In this document: positions 10,501 to 23,641 of the stretch, one piece after another
Layout of the letters: each line of letters starts with the position of its first letter
Position numbering within the stretch: position 1 is the first letter of the stretch
NCBI RefSeq assembly: GCF_036417845.1
Contig: NC_089979.1
Span: 123,537,415-123,601,414 of the forward strand
DNA length: 64,000 nt
From: Apteryx mantelli
Lineage: Eukaryota > Chordata > Aves > Apterygiformes > Apterygidae
Direction of reading: 5' to 3'
The notes under the pieces: generated by a model
Told to the model about the DNA's origin: nothing
The model's input: only the letters and a program-made list of their open reading frames with translations
Database searches by the model: none
Program-made: the position numbers and the translations under genes

Positions 10501-12284
10501 GAAGTGTCAAAAATCAGTCATTAATAAATTATAGTTCAATTAAGGCACTATTTTTTTTTTCTTTTCCTAATCCCACAATCTATGTAGCAAAAAGAATCGT
10601 GTTCAAGTATAAGCTTTCTTATTCCCTCCTCTACTTCTTTCACTTTTTGCTATTGAAACTTTTTTCCTAAATATGTATCACCGAAGCTTAGCGTTTTGAA
10701 AAAAAACTTCACCTTTTCAATTTTATTCTACTAATTTATTTTTAGGAACATGAAAACTTTTGGTTAAGATACACTATGCTTTTCTCAGTTAGTGATTTGC
10801 TTAATAATTTTGCTGTTGCTTCTAAACCATCTCTGTTAGGAGAATGGAGAATGCTGTTCGAACAGTGGAGTGAAACTAGAGGAAGAATTTCAGCAAGGTA
10901 AGAGGCAGGCTGAGAAATCTGTCTTGCACTCTGCTCTTTGGTGGTGTTTACAAGAAACATTTAAAAGAAGACAACTTTGAACCTTAGGCTGAAATTGGAA
11001 AGGATGGTCTTGTGGTTAGTTAAGGAATTGGTTTGGACTGTGGAGGTGTGGATGTTGTTTGGAGAACTGCTGTGGACACTTGGTTTGTCCCCAGGGAGGT
11101 AACCCGAGTTCTTTGTTCCTCAGCTGCCCATGTCACGTGGGGTCAGTGCTGCTTATGCCAATGTGGAGGATAACTTCACTTAACGCATAAGATGCTTGAT
11201 GATTGGCAGTACAGGAAAAGTCTATTTAAAATGAAGGAGACTTGAGCATTTTCACTCAGATGGTATATTTGGGATTTGCAAATGCATTTCAGAGCTGAGC
11301 AGCAGTCTTGTACTAGAGAGAACGAAGTGACAGGCAAAATAGAGCATGGTCTTCCTTTCACCCAGATGTCACACTTAGCTTTCAGACTGTGAAAAGAAGT
11401 GGCAGTTGGCACTAACACTGAAGCACTTGCATACACTTATCTGGGTTTCGTTATTACTAGCTCATCTTACTGCTAGCTTTTGAATGGCGATTTCTGTGCT
11501 TAGCAGTGGAGTGATAAATGTGGTTAGAAGGAGCACATGTGCGCTTACTGACTTAGATTTTTTTTGTGTGTGTGGATACAGGTTATGTTCCTGTAGAAGG
11601 AGAAGTGACAGTAAGTTGTTAAACTAAGTAATGTGCCTGGATTCCTTTTATGAGTACATAAGAAATGTATTCACAAGATTTCCCAAGTCATTTTATGCTA
11701 AAAACAATTGTTTAATAGGACTGCATTTGGAGTTTAGCTTCTCTTCGGCTAAGTAACACTAAAGTTCTTATCTGGTTCCTTATGATGCATTTAAAGGGTT
11801 GAACTAGTCTCCTAAGTGAAAAGGATGCTGAAATTCACCACAACTATTGGCTCTTAACGTAACATGATATTTGCAAAATTCATATTGAATTTGGTTCAAC
11901 TAAAAATACTGAATTTGCTCCTGTGATTTTAATACACTTCCACAGCTTCCCCCACCCCACCCACCCAAGTATCCTGGCATCACACTTTAAATCTTGTAGG
12001 CTTGTTGATGTCTTACTGAGATGTCTGAATATTTCTTAGAATCCAAACCAGGGAAGGAAAGCTTGCTTTGTATTAACTGTTGCATGTTAAAATGTTTCCA
12101 GTAAACATTGTCTAAATGCTTCTGCACTTCTCTTTCCAAAACAGTGTTGAATTAGTAGGTAAATTAAAGTTGGGGAATGTAGATGCTTGACTATGCGATT
12201 GTGTAACGCAAGCCATAGGATTTTCCTTGGTTCCTTTTCCACCTAACTTTGTGTTATCTTTGGATGTCTATCTAAGAATTTTTC

Positions 12285-14015
12285 TTCCAGTGATGGAGAA
12301 TCTCTCACCGTAGATATTGGAACAATTTGCCCAGGTTTCATTGCTCAGTATTTAAAAATTTGCCTGTTAGTGCATCAGTCCCCCCCCACCCCTGTACTGA
12401 TCCTTGTTATGTTTATTATCTATGAGACTGAAAATACCTCTTACTGAATTTCTGTTCCTTTTGCAGTCTTTTTGGACTGGCTAGTTTGTCTTTTGTCCAT
12501 CTTGGAATAGCTAGACCAATGGAGTTTTCTTGCTGCAAGTCAGGTCTCCCAGCAACTTTAATCATTTTGGGTATAGTTCTAGTTATTACTGAGCGTTTCA
12601 ATGTTTTTCTTCAAGTCTGGACGCCAAAATTGTGTACACTGTTGTGCTAGTGGTTGCACTGGATCCAACAGAGGAGTTATGCATCCTATTTTACCCTTAC
12701 TCAATATTCCCTGCTTAAAAAATTCAAAAACTTTGTTAGCTTTTTAGGTCTCCATCATTGTTTTTCTAAACCTGGGTTGTTAATTTTGCCTTATAAGCCT
12801 GAACGTTAGTCTGATTACACACAACACCTAAGACCTCATGTTCCCTAGTCTTGCCTGGGTTCTCCAGACAAGTTTATTCATACCCCCAGTCTCTTGTTAT
12901 TTCCTGCTTGCCTTGCTCAAGCTCTCAGTAGTCCGACACCCTGGTGCTTGTTACACTTTCTTTCCTGATGTCCGGGATACTCCTTTATCCAGTCACGTAC
13001 TCACTTTGGTAGGACTGCACCATGCCATTAAGTGTGAAAAGGCAGACTTAGCCCTTAATGTCCTTTTTCAGATGTGAAGGTGATAAAAGGAAATGCTGTG
13101 GGAGTTGTCTCCCTATAGAGTTAGCATGTTTTCTGGTGTTTTCTGTGATAATTCTTAGGCTTGCTTATGGTGTGTGCACATTCTCAGTTTGAAGGGGAAA
13201 AATAGTAGAAAATTATTTGGTTATAAAAGACGATCTTTTTAGGATATATTTGGGGAAACTGGTTATTAGTTGGAAGAATCACTTGGACCTAGTAATCAGT
13301 AGATTATCCTTACCCTGAATTTTTGGAGTCACTGCTTTGTTTTTCTTCCTTTTTTTTGTCACTAGATGTATGATTTTATTTTGACAGTATTGGAATGCGT
13401 GTTTTTTGCTGAGGATAGCTTATTTTCATGTCATCAGCAGTCTTTATGGATGATTTTTTGTCTTCTAGGTCATTGCTAAGCATTCTAGAGCCAAGAACTA
13501 ATTGCCAAGGAGCCCTATTAGAAATACATTCCCTCAGAGATCCCTATTTAGTTATATTTTGAGACTGGTCACGTCAGTTAACTCTTTTCCAACCCATTTA
13601 ATGTGTCTTATGCTGATTTTTGTACTATATTTAAGCTCAGTACCGCGTTAGAACATTGCTTCAATGCTGTTAGCAAACTTATCATCAGAAACATACCAAG
13701 TTTTCTGGAGAAAGTGTATTTTTTGTGAGCTCATACTGATTGGCATTACCTACCTTGCTTTAAATCTTTTTGTTAAAGATGTCCTATTGCAGCTATAGCA
13801 TTATTTTATTGAGCATTGTGGGCCAGGAGGTCTATAATTAACTAGATTTTTTTCATTTGTGTTTATTTTTAAAATGTTGGCACAGTGTAGTTTCTTCCAA
13901 TTTGAGAACTTTCCCATTGTCCTTGGTGGAAGGGAGCTGGATGCATCAAGGAGCTGTATTGGCCGATTTTCAGCTTTTTGAATCATTCAGGATGTGCTTG
14001 GCAAAATCTGACAAT
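12285..14015 (-). mobile_element. Ancient CR1/L3-like LINE relic, antisense, ~1.7 kb
   Basis: In plus-strand order the sequence follows the antisense of a CR1-clade LINE ORF. A 3'-coding block lies at about 12285-12360. The region antisense to 'CPVWSP..K' (reading like CTGGACGCCAAAATTG) is near 12617. Blocks at about 12720-12745 and 13555-13620 follow, then RT core segments at about 13735-13775 and 13825-13935. The colinear order over 1.7 kb is the main evidence. Multiple stops and indels make it non-coding. It resembles the relics at 1.9-2.8 kb and 45.4-46.1 kb in age and orientation. Boundaries are approximate, and part of 13080-13500 may be unrelated inserted or badly decayed sequence. Confidence 0.65.
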
Positions 14016-17000
14016 TGCGTTGGCAGTGTCTTTCTGATAAAAATCCAACCTATGTTTTGGAGTACAGTTGTTTACAATAATGCTGTATATCAGTGTGTTT
14101 TAATTGCTGTATGCTGTATGCTTGTTTCGGGGCCCTTCAGCAGGCTAACTGGGGTAGCTATTGTGCATCCAGTGCACCCACTGGACTGTGTGCCGCAGCA
14201 TTTGCAGGTGCCTTAGGGTGTTTGACTGAAAAGGCCTTATAGTTTATCAGTTGGATTGATGTAATTTGCAACCCCTAAATTACTATTTTTCTGTTTTGAG
14301 TAAGCTTGCTACTTACCAATTCGTACATCAAGTACATATTTCTTAGTGACCTGGGAGGTGGCTTTGCTTCAGCTACAGAGCCTTAGAGACTAGCTGTTAC
14401 AATATTAAGAGCTGAGCCTTGTATACTTCACCTTTCATTGGGTCCCCAAGAACTTTTGTAAAAAGAAGTCAATATTAAATTGAGTTTCTTGAGAACAGGC
14501 TTGTAGCACAATTAAGGGTTATGCCAGGACAACTTGTCTAGGTTATTCAACAGTATGTTTGAAAGTTATAGGTAACTTTTATAGTGCCTAAATATAGGTT
14601 GGGCCTCTGCATTGATAAAGCTTCAAGGTTTATGTATAGAATCATGGATTGCACTGCCACTTACAGCTGTATTGGTTACTACATCTTTAGTTGAAGTAGG
14701 ATGACCCTTTTCTGCAATGGGACGCAGACATAAGGAGAAGGTCTACACGCTGGAGTCGGGTGTTGGTGGAGTGTTTGGCCCCACTCGGAGCAGGGTTTGT
14801 GTTTGTGTTACTGAGTTCGACACTGGGAGAAAACCTTCCTAGTAAATGAAGAATGGGTTAAGCCAGTATTAGCAAGGCTCGGTATTCTGCTGTTGGTAAT
14901 CTTCAGGTTGCAATAAAATGGGGGAGGGGGGGAAATAGCATATTTCTCCTCTGTTGCCATTATTTGGAGCTGGCAGGAAATTGAAAAGAATATCAATTTC
15001 ACTATACTGCTTTTATGCTAATCGTAGGAGGCAGATAATGAACCTGATTCTGGAAGAGATACCTAAGTGTAGGAAAGATGAAGAGGCAAAAAATGTCATA
15101 TTCATTGCTTCAAGCATTAAGGCATTTTGGGCTGGCACAAAAATCTCTCCTGAAGGTTTTTTTTCCAGTTGCCTTATCACAGGGAGCTTTTTATAAAGGC
15201 TCCCGCTGTTGAAAACAGACTAAAAAGATTTTTCTCTCTCACTCTCTCTTCTTCTTTTTTTTTTTTTTTCTTTAAATACTGGAAGGTTTGCCTTCCACAC
15301 CATAAGGTGTTTTTTTTTTTGTTTTTTTTCTTTGCCTACATTTTATCATATCTGATTAGTAAGCTTTTTGGTTTTGTGACTGTTGGGTTTGTGCCAAACT
15401 TTGTTACTTTATTTTGCAAGAAAAGGATGATTTGGTGTTAGAGCAGAGGAGGAAAGAGAGGTGTGGGATGAGTTCAAGAAAAGGAGTAAAACCTTCTTGG
15501 GGAGGACTGACAGAAGAAGAGGGAGCCACAGAAAGAGAAGAAACGGAGAGAAGAGAAGAAAGACATAGATACTGAAGACAGTACAAGGAGATACCTTGCA
15601 CTTTTGTTTTTTGGTATTTAAAAAAACCAAAAGGCTAGAGGAAAATATAGCATGAATCCAGAATGATGTCTAGGAAACCCAAGTGAGGTAGTTTGCTGTA
15701 CCTTATCTATTTTCTGTTTTAATATTGCCTTTAGGAATACCACACAAAAAATAGAATGTAACTAGATATTTCTAAATTGAAGAATGTGTAGTGCAGAGAG
15801 GATTTTTTTGTTTTGTTTTTTATTTTCTTTCCTCCTCCACTTTCTCTAGCAGAGCTAATTTTGGGCTAGTAGATGACTGCAAATAGCAGCCAGAGGAAGC
15901 TACTGACAGTGTCCACCTGGATATATATTAACGTGCCAGGCTTACTTTTGCCCCTTTTAAACACATTATTGTTTGTGTGGGAATTAAAGCATATGTGATG
16001 ATGAAACTGTCTTCCTGGTGAAGGTCATAGGGTTTTTCTTGTTTTTTGACAAAAATAAGAATCTAGATTTTTGTGCATATATAGAACAAATTGGTTTGTT
16101 TGTTTGTTTGAAATACCTATATATAAAGCAGCAGCTTAATGCATGAAGGTCTTTAGAAGTAATTGTTGCTTGCAAATTAAATCACACTGTCTCCAGAAGT
16201 ATCATAGCTAATACACTGAAGATCTCACAACATATTGATGAAACAGATGAAACAACCCTGTGATGGACTCTGTGAATGCCATGCATATGTTTCTTAGAAA
16301 CAGCATTGAAAAGGTACTCTGCTATGAATATGGCTGGATATCAACTGGCTATCAGACCACACATAGAAACTTTTAATTTCACATGATGAGTTGGTGGTCT
16401 CAAGAATAAAAGCAAAGCAATCCCTGTTAGCTTGGAAAGTATTGGCATAGAAAGCTGAAAAATTCCAACTATCCTAAGATGATACAGGGTGTAAGAAAGG
16501 TCTGATTTCTTCAAAGCTTTACTTGAACTAGTTGGGGTGGAGAAGAGGTGGAAATTAGCCATCAAGCTAGTAACTTGAAAGCAAGCTTCCGTAGCTTGTG
16601 TGTTGTCTTTTCTTCTGTACAATCTATAAAGACAATACTGCATAGTCTTGGTTATGTTTCTTTCAAATGGGATTTTTAGACTACAGCTAAAAAGAAGCTC
16701 AAAAGCTAGGAAAAACAAATGGAAGAGAAGGGAGACGTTGAAGACTTCAAAAATTGCAAAAAGCAAAACCTTCTTAAGTTATCTTTTGTATTTTTTGTTT
16801 TTTTTATATAAATCTATGTTTAAAAAATATATGCAGCTCACCAAAAACAGTGTCAGTATAATACAGCTGAGTTCTCAGCCCCCTGTATATGAGCATGGAA
16901 TGAATATTACTTGTTGAACAGGTTCTGTCAGTGAAATAGTAATGTAAATGAGATAGTGTTGGGAGAAATGCCAAAGTTCATGTAGTTCAGTTTTAGGTGA

Positions 17001-20000
17001 TAAATTATCTGTATCTTGAAAGTAATAAATAACAGTTGCTATAAGCAGTACAGTGATAACACAATACATTTTAAATCAGGTGTTTTTATTCCATAAACTT
17101 TCACAAAAATTACTGTCCAAAAAAGATATGTTCAGAAAGCTTTTGTCAGCTAGAAAGTGTCTGATGGTTCATGTCTTCACTTAGAAGGTATCATAATAAT
17201 TTGTGTCTAGGACAGCTACTGAGGATAGACCCTTAGTCAACTATGTAAGAAATGCAGTGTGGCATGAGGGACAAATGAGGAATTGATATGAGGACTGCTG
17301 TCTCCTGGCATCATGTGTATATCTTTCTCCATCTGGAAATTACCTGTGAAATTTTTGTTTATTGCTTTGACAGATGGTGATCAGCTCTTGTTATTATGTG
17401 TTACAGGGTTTATTTTTAATTGTCTTTCATACTCTTTCTCCAGCATAAAATATGTGAGTGATGTACATATGTCCACAAGCCAAAAATAGCTAGATGAGCA
17501 TAAGAAAATTATCAGGAGCCAGATCCTTGTATGCACAGGTTTAATATTGGCATTATTACTCTGATGACCTAGATTGATGAAGTCAAGTACAATTCAGATG
17601 AAAAGGAAATATTATCAATACTTTCAGCATACCCCAATAGCTTAAAGGAGGAAAAAAAAAAGGGGGGGGCAAGGAACTGTCAGTTAACTCTTATGTCCTT
17701 GTCAGGATTGCAGTGTGTTACTCAGTAAAAATAAAATACTCATGTAAAGTTAAGTTGTAGTACAACTGTTCTTTATCTTCAACTTTTTAAAAATTTTGCC
17801 ATCATATTTTATGGAGTCAGTGTTTCCATGTACTGAAAAAAAAAAATTCTGATACTGTTTCTACCTAAGAATACCTTAGGAACTTTTCAAAATTTGGGCA
17901 AGCTTCAAGTGTGGTACTTAAGCTGCTAAAGTTAGAGGAAGAGGTGTTTGATTTCTAAGTAAGCATATTTTTCCTCATTAAATTGATCATTGCCAGCTGT
18001 AGTAATATATAGGGTGTTTTTTTCCCTTTTTTTGTGGAAAAACTGAGATCCACGAGTGGCTTCCATTGATTACAAGGTATTGTGGTTTTCACAAGGAAAG
18101 ATTAGTCTTCCCATTTACAGGAAGGTTATTGCATCTTGAGGTCTTTTAGGCTTTGACATTTTTAGCTATGGGTTAGAAAATAACACTGAAGAGTTGCTGG
18201 GTCTTGGCAATGATTCTTGCTGAGGACAGGGCATTACAAAACAAGGATGAACTCTGAAGGTCTGGCAAAGAAATCAGTGAACTATGGTATAACCTCTGTA
18301 AAACTTTGCTGACTCAGGGCAGCTAATTGAAAATTTATGCTGTATTATGCATTGTTGGGATGTGGTTATTCTTTGAACCTCATAATACAGTACAGTCAGT
18401 ATCTTTCTCAAGTTCTTGTTCTTAAAAATTTGGCTTGGACAAAATAACTTCTGAATATTGAAAAGATGTCAACCTGAAATTTAGTTGCTCTGAAAATAAA
18501 TAAACTGGGATTAGTTTTGGGTCTACTTGTCCAAAAACACTTTCTGCCATTCTTTCAAACATATGATGATAAAATGAACTGCTCTGTACTTGGCAGTTCT
18601 TAATATAAAGTATACTGAGAAATACTTTTCTGATATATTATAGTAATCTTTACCTAACACAGTTATTTGCTGTTGCAGAAGAGTAGAAGACCTTTCTTTA
18701 AAAGATTTGGTTTAAATTGACTGTGCAGTCATGCTGTTCCTTGTGTGTTTTTTTTTTTTTTTGACCTCCCCATCACTGGTGTCTCTTTATTGTCTTTGGT
18801 TCAAGCTTTTTTGGACATCCTAAGGCTTTTCTGTAATTCCTTGATATGGCTAAGAATTCTTTGGAAGATATGCATATTGTTAGATGATATGACAGAAGAT
18901 AACATTGGAACTCTTTGTAGATTTGCAGAAATAACTTGTAAACTGTCTTTAAGATCTTAGAGATGTATTTTATATAAACTTCTAGGGAAAAATAGGTTCC
19001 TCCAAGTGCATAAGGAATACCTTCACGCTAACTTGCAAAACTGTAAGAACAGTTACTGCTAGTTATTTTTCAGAGTAGTCAGAATTTATTCATACTTGTA
19101 TGATTCTCATCTGCAGATCTACCACCTAATTGCCATTGACAGTCTCATGCTCAGAGTAGCATCTTGGTACATGACTGACCAGTTCACTCCAATAAAATAA
19201 GGTGTGTCAGCCTCTACCCATGTTGCTTATGTACCAACAAGGTGACATACTATACCTGCGAGTAAACTTAACAGGAACGATCAATTTAACCATTTGCCAC
19301 GGCTGTGATCCTGTTCCTTTGTTATCATGAACTGTTTGTGTTATGATGTTACAGTTTATCTGTACATGCATCGTCTTACTGTATGCGATGCAGGACAGTG
19401 ATATTTAGGCAGGGAAAGAATGAAGCGTTGCCTCACAGGTCATCACAATCTACTTATAAAGGCAGCTACTTTAGTTAGTTCCTTTCATATAGTTGTCAAT
19501 TCATTTTCCTTTGGAAAGTAAAATTGAGCGATACTACATTTCTGTTGACCTATCCTCCAGCTCTATAAAACCTACAGTTACAACTAGTGCAAGGCCTGTC
19601 CAGTTAAGCCTATGTATATATTTTATTTAATGCTTACCAGTTTTTGTACGGTATACATCTGCTATTGTTCTACAGCCAGTAGGGAATGCAGTTTAGTCTG
19701 CCAAATAAATTTGTTATGAGGGAGATAACAAAACGAAATGCAAGGGAATTAGAGGTTGCTGATAAAATGTATGGGTGTGGGGTGGTGTTTTTGGACATGT
19801 AAACCTCTAAATGTGCTTTTGGGGCTTATTTTAGAATATCCTCTTCTCCCGAGTTCCGAATTGCCCTGGTAAGGGGAAGGTTGGTAATTTTCTCCAGAGG
19901 AGAAGCCAGGACACTTCGCCTGAGGCTGGCTCTGCCTAGCTGCATCTCTTCGCTCCTGGATGAGAAAAGCTAACCAGAGAATGGAAGAGCAGAAACTTAA

Positions 20001-20263
20001 TTCTTCAGGCCTCGTCTATGGTTAAATAACTGGCTAACAGGACTGACAGTTTTTTCCCCAGTTGTTATGTTTTGATAGTAAAAATCCTAGTGTAAATATA
20101 ATTATTCTGGGAAAACAATCACTTTACACTATATGACCCTTCATTTTTTATTTAAGATGCTAATTTGGACTTGGTAGTCATAAGGAGATAAGATAACAGC
20201 CAGTATCTTAAAGCAAAGCTCTTAGATGCAGGTACAAGCACGCAAATTGATTGCAGCCAATAA

Positions 20264-20286
20264 GCAATTGATAACCTGTCAATTGC
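20264..20286. repeat. Perfect 8 bp inverted repeat in a CAATTG cluster
   Basis: GCAATTGA (20264-20271) and TCAATTGC (20279-20286) flank a 7-base loop TAACCTG. A similar half site (GCAAATTGA) lies just upstream, beside a CCAAT motif at about 20257. It could be a hairpin or paired binding sites; function is unknown. Confidence 0.7.
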
Positions 20287-23200
20287 GACAGTCTCCTGTG
20301 GCTGTCCAGTCTTTCCCAGGGAATTGGAGGCTCAAATTTCAACAGTTTCATCCTACAGCTTTCCGGTAATTCTTGTGCATTTCCAGCCGTTACGACCTCG
20401 CTTGCCCTCTGCTACTTACAGGGTGTACCAGGATGTTACTGTTCCAGAGGGCGATATAACAGTTTGTTGTGACCGTTTCCAATGGCAGTCCGCACCCCTG
20501 CTTTGGTACACTCAGTGCTGTGTGGGTTGGGGTTCATGTGTGCATGTGAGCTAGGAGTGATATTGTTAAGGTAAACTGAACTAATTCACAGCCCCTGGGC
20601 CCAAGGCAAAGGACAGCTTTCAGGTACGGTGTAGCTTACTTTATTTGATGCAGTGAGTTAAGCAAAAAAGAACATTCTTTCCTTTAATGCATACTGTATT
20701 TTCACTAAGGTATGGACTAAAGCCCACCAAATTGTCCAAAGCCAGACAGAGCTCAGGGCGTTCGCTTAGCTTCCCCTCATTTCAGTGAGGGAAACCTATT
20801 GGAAATGTCCTTCCATGTGTGCAACTCTTTGTAGAGGGGTCAGATGACTGTAAAAGTTAGTAAGAAGTTTAGGTGGGTGATCCTTGGGCACAGTGGTTCT
20901 GGCAGGAGTCCATGAGTCAAGGGACGAGCCACAGGAAGTGGCTAGACCTTCTAAGCAGACACTGGAGCAGGTTATCACTTTTAAGCAGGTAGTAGCTTAG
21001 GTTCTTATCTCTTCCCTATACTAGTTCTGAAGTGGAAAAATTAAAGCTAAAGCCTTGAGGAAAAGGGCTGAACAGATGCCAGATAATACTGCTCCTTCTT
21101 GGATTGAACGAACAGATTGACAGTTAAATATGAAACTCTTAAGGAGCAGAAAGACGATATGACTCCACCTGTCCTCCTTCCTGTGTTCCAGGGATCTGTC
21201 TCGCCTCCTTCCCCTTTACTCGATCTTGCATTTGATACCATAGGAGACAGTAAATATAGGGGGAGTAGTGCTCTGGGAGAAGGACTGAAGAGAGAAAGAC
21301 TTTCGAAAGTAGAGAGACCAGATATGGAAACGTTACGTGTACTAAAAACCAGAAATGCTCAAGCTATAAGCTGAGGTCTTGGAGATGAGGCTAATGACAT
21401 GAAGAAGCTCTTTTTTGTTTTGTTTTTTTGCTCCCCTTGAGCTAAAAAAATTGATTTTTCAGAAGTGACATTTGAACAGATTGAACACAAGGGATGTGGA
21501 ATAGGTATCTTGAGCAAGGGATTTGGAAAGCTTAGTGGAACTGTCAATGGTAATAGAGAAGGCAGCTGGTAGAGAAAAAATATAGTGCAGTTTCTCACAG
21601 ATTGCTTATTTGAGATGGTGTCAGGACATCAAGAGCAGATGTTTGAGACTAAAAATACCTGTTCTACTCATGATGAATTTTGACTTTCATTAAATACCCT
21701 TAACTGGATTTAATTACTGGAATACTGAATTGCACACTTTTTAATGGAAAATATATGAATTATGAAACTGTAACTTAGTTCTGGACATGTAAAAGCTACC
21801 AGAGCTTTGCTCTTGCAATTTACTTATTTATAATGATTCCACACTTGTTCGAGCTTTTTTTTTTTTTTTTCCCCTAATAGCATTATGACCTATTAGATAC
21901 TTGGACTGCTGTGATGTGTATCTTCTATTTATAGAGTATTTTACCCCTTTGATGTCTCCCCTCTCCCCTCCTTTCTGTTTGCGTTTGCTGATGCTGAGTT
22001 CAGAGGTTCAGTTAAGTTGTGGGGTGTTACACTGCTGAAGGAAAAAAATGACCACCTTATTTCTTTCCCTTTTTGGGAAAAGAAATTCTATTTCTTGAAA
22101 TCCATCTTACTAAATTTCTTCCTGAAATCCTTTTTCTGCATTGTTTACCTGCTCCAACATTGTTTCAGGGACTGCCTAGTATTCAAGTTTGCTTTTGCAG
22201 TCCCTTAACAGCAAGCACAGTGTTTACTAGAGGGAGCCTAAGGAATCCCTCAGGCTTATTTGCTGGCGTTTCAGTCTGTTGTTGAATGCTCTCCTTCTCC
22301 AAGCTACTTAGGTTGTTTTTCTTGGCCCTTTTATCATGCAGTCCACTTGTTGCTGCTCAGAATGGAACAAAATGCAGAGAGGATGCCTTGTCCACATGCT
22401 GCAGCGCAGGATCCCTGTGAGCGCTGAGAGCGTGATGAAGGAAGGTCGTAGGGTACCAAGCAGCGCTGCAGAACAGGAAAGACCTTCAAATATCAAATCA
22501 CTGTTAGGAAAACAGTTTTTTCCAGTTTGAGTTCTCTAAACTGAAGGACTGACATTTCTTTACAATGTTTTCCTTTGAGAAATAAGTGTGCAAAATAATG
22601 GTTTTAGAAATGACTGTCAAATGCATCTGTTCTTGCAGTTCCAGTTCTCCACTGGGACTAACACTTCCTTTGGGAATCTTTTTCCTGATGTTTTGTTTGA
22701 GCATTTCTGGTTATAATTTGGATGTCTCAAGTAAAAGGAGTGAGAGGGGTTATTTTGTTGGAGGGAATAATGGTAAATTCTGAAGCTCCCAAATCCAATC
22801 TTGTCCGTCGGTGCTGCCAGGGAAGAGAAACTAACAGTTAAGGAGCAGTATCTTGTAAGACTGTTTCCAAACAGTTGACAACATTTGTGAAGAAACTAAA
22901 AGAAAACTATAAACAAGTGATTAAACAGAGAAGTACTTACTGCAGCATTGATTTTTGTCATAATTAGGGTCAAGCGAAAAAGCAAGAAAGCTTTCTGAAT
23001 TGCACTTAGAGGAAAAGAAAATAAATTGTAAGTCATTATTAAAGAGAACTTAGTGCAGTAGAACAATTTTGCTTGCTCCTAATTTTCTGAGGCTGCAGGC
23101 TTTTGGTAACTGAAGGAAAAACATTCCTTATAAGCTCTAGTTGGGGAAATGACTAAGCTGCAATGAATTGATCTTTCCTTCTGCCAGATCTCCCTGTAGT

Positions 23201-23626
23201 TTCCTCATTATGTTTATGGAGGTTTCATGAAGCCATATTTGTAATGTAGCCTACAAGTTCATGCAGTAAAAATAAGACTTGGGGTTCTAGCTGGTGTAGG
23301 TGGCATACTAGAAAGTTAATGGAAATCCCACAATTTGTTACCTCTCATTTAAAAAAAAAAAAAAAAGCTGTTGTATTACTATAATATATTTAATACTGGT
23401 TTTACCAAAAAAAGGAGCACAAATCTGACCTGAGAGAATCTGTTCAAATCTGAAGTTCAACTAGAAACAGACTATTAATTTTTTTCTCTAAAAGATACTT
23501 TAGTTGTCTCATTAGATTGGTTGTTTCCATGGTTTGGTCTTCTACAGGCAGAGAATTCTGAAAAATGCGTCGTTTGAATGCATTAGGATTTTATTCCTAA
23601 GTTTGTAACATGTCTGTGTCTGTCGT

Positions 23627-23641
23627 CCCCCCCCCCCCCCC
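23627..23641 (+). repeat. C15 homopolymer
   Basis: Fifteen consecutive C in intron 1. It is unusual for length in AT-rich context and is a likely length-variable or miscalled site. Confidence 0.85.

Larger units (their letters stand above)
5871..12284. other. Intron 1, left part, mostly unique
   Basis: AT-rich intronic DNA. It contains an A18 run (6055-6072), a T14 run (6532-6545), an AT-rich stretch at 9621-9672, the palindrome at 10477-10500 and a CACGTG hexamer at 11134-11139. No exon, RNA gene or transposon was recognised; the short open frames look random. Confidence 0.5.
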
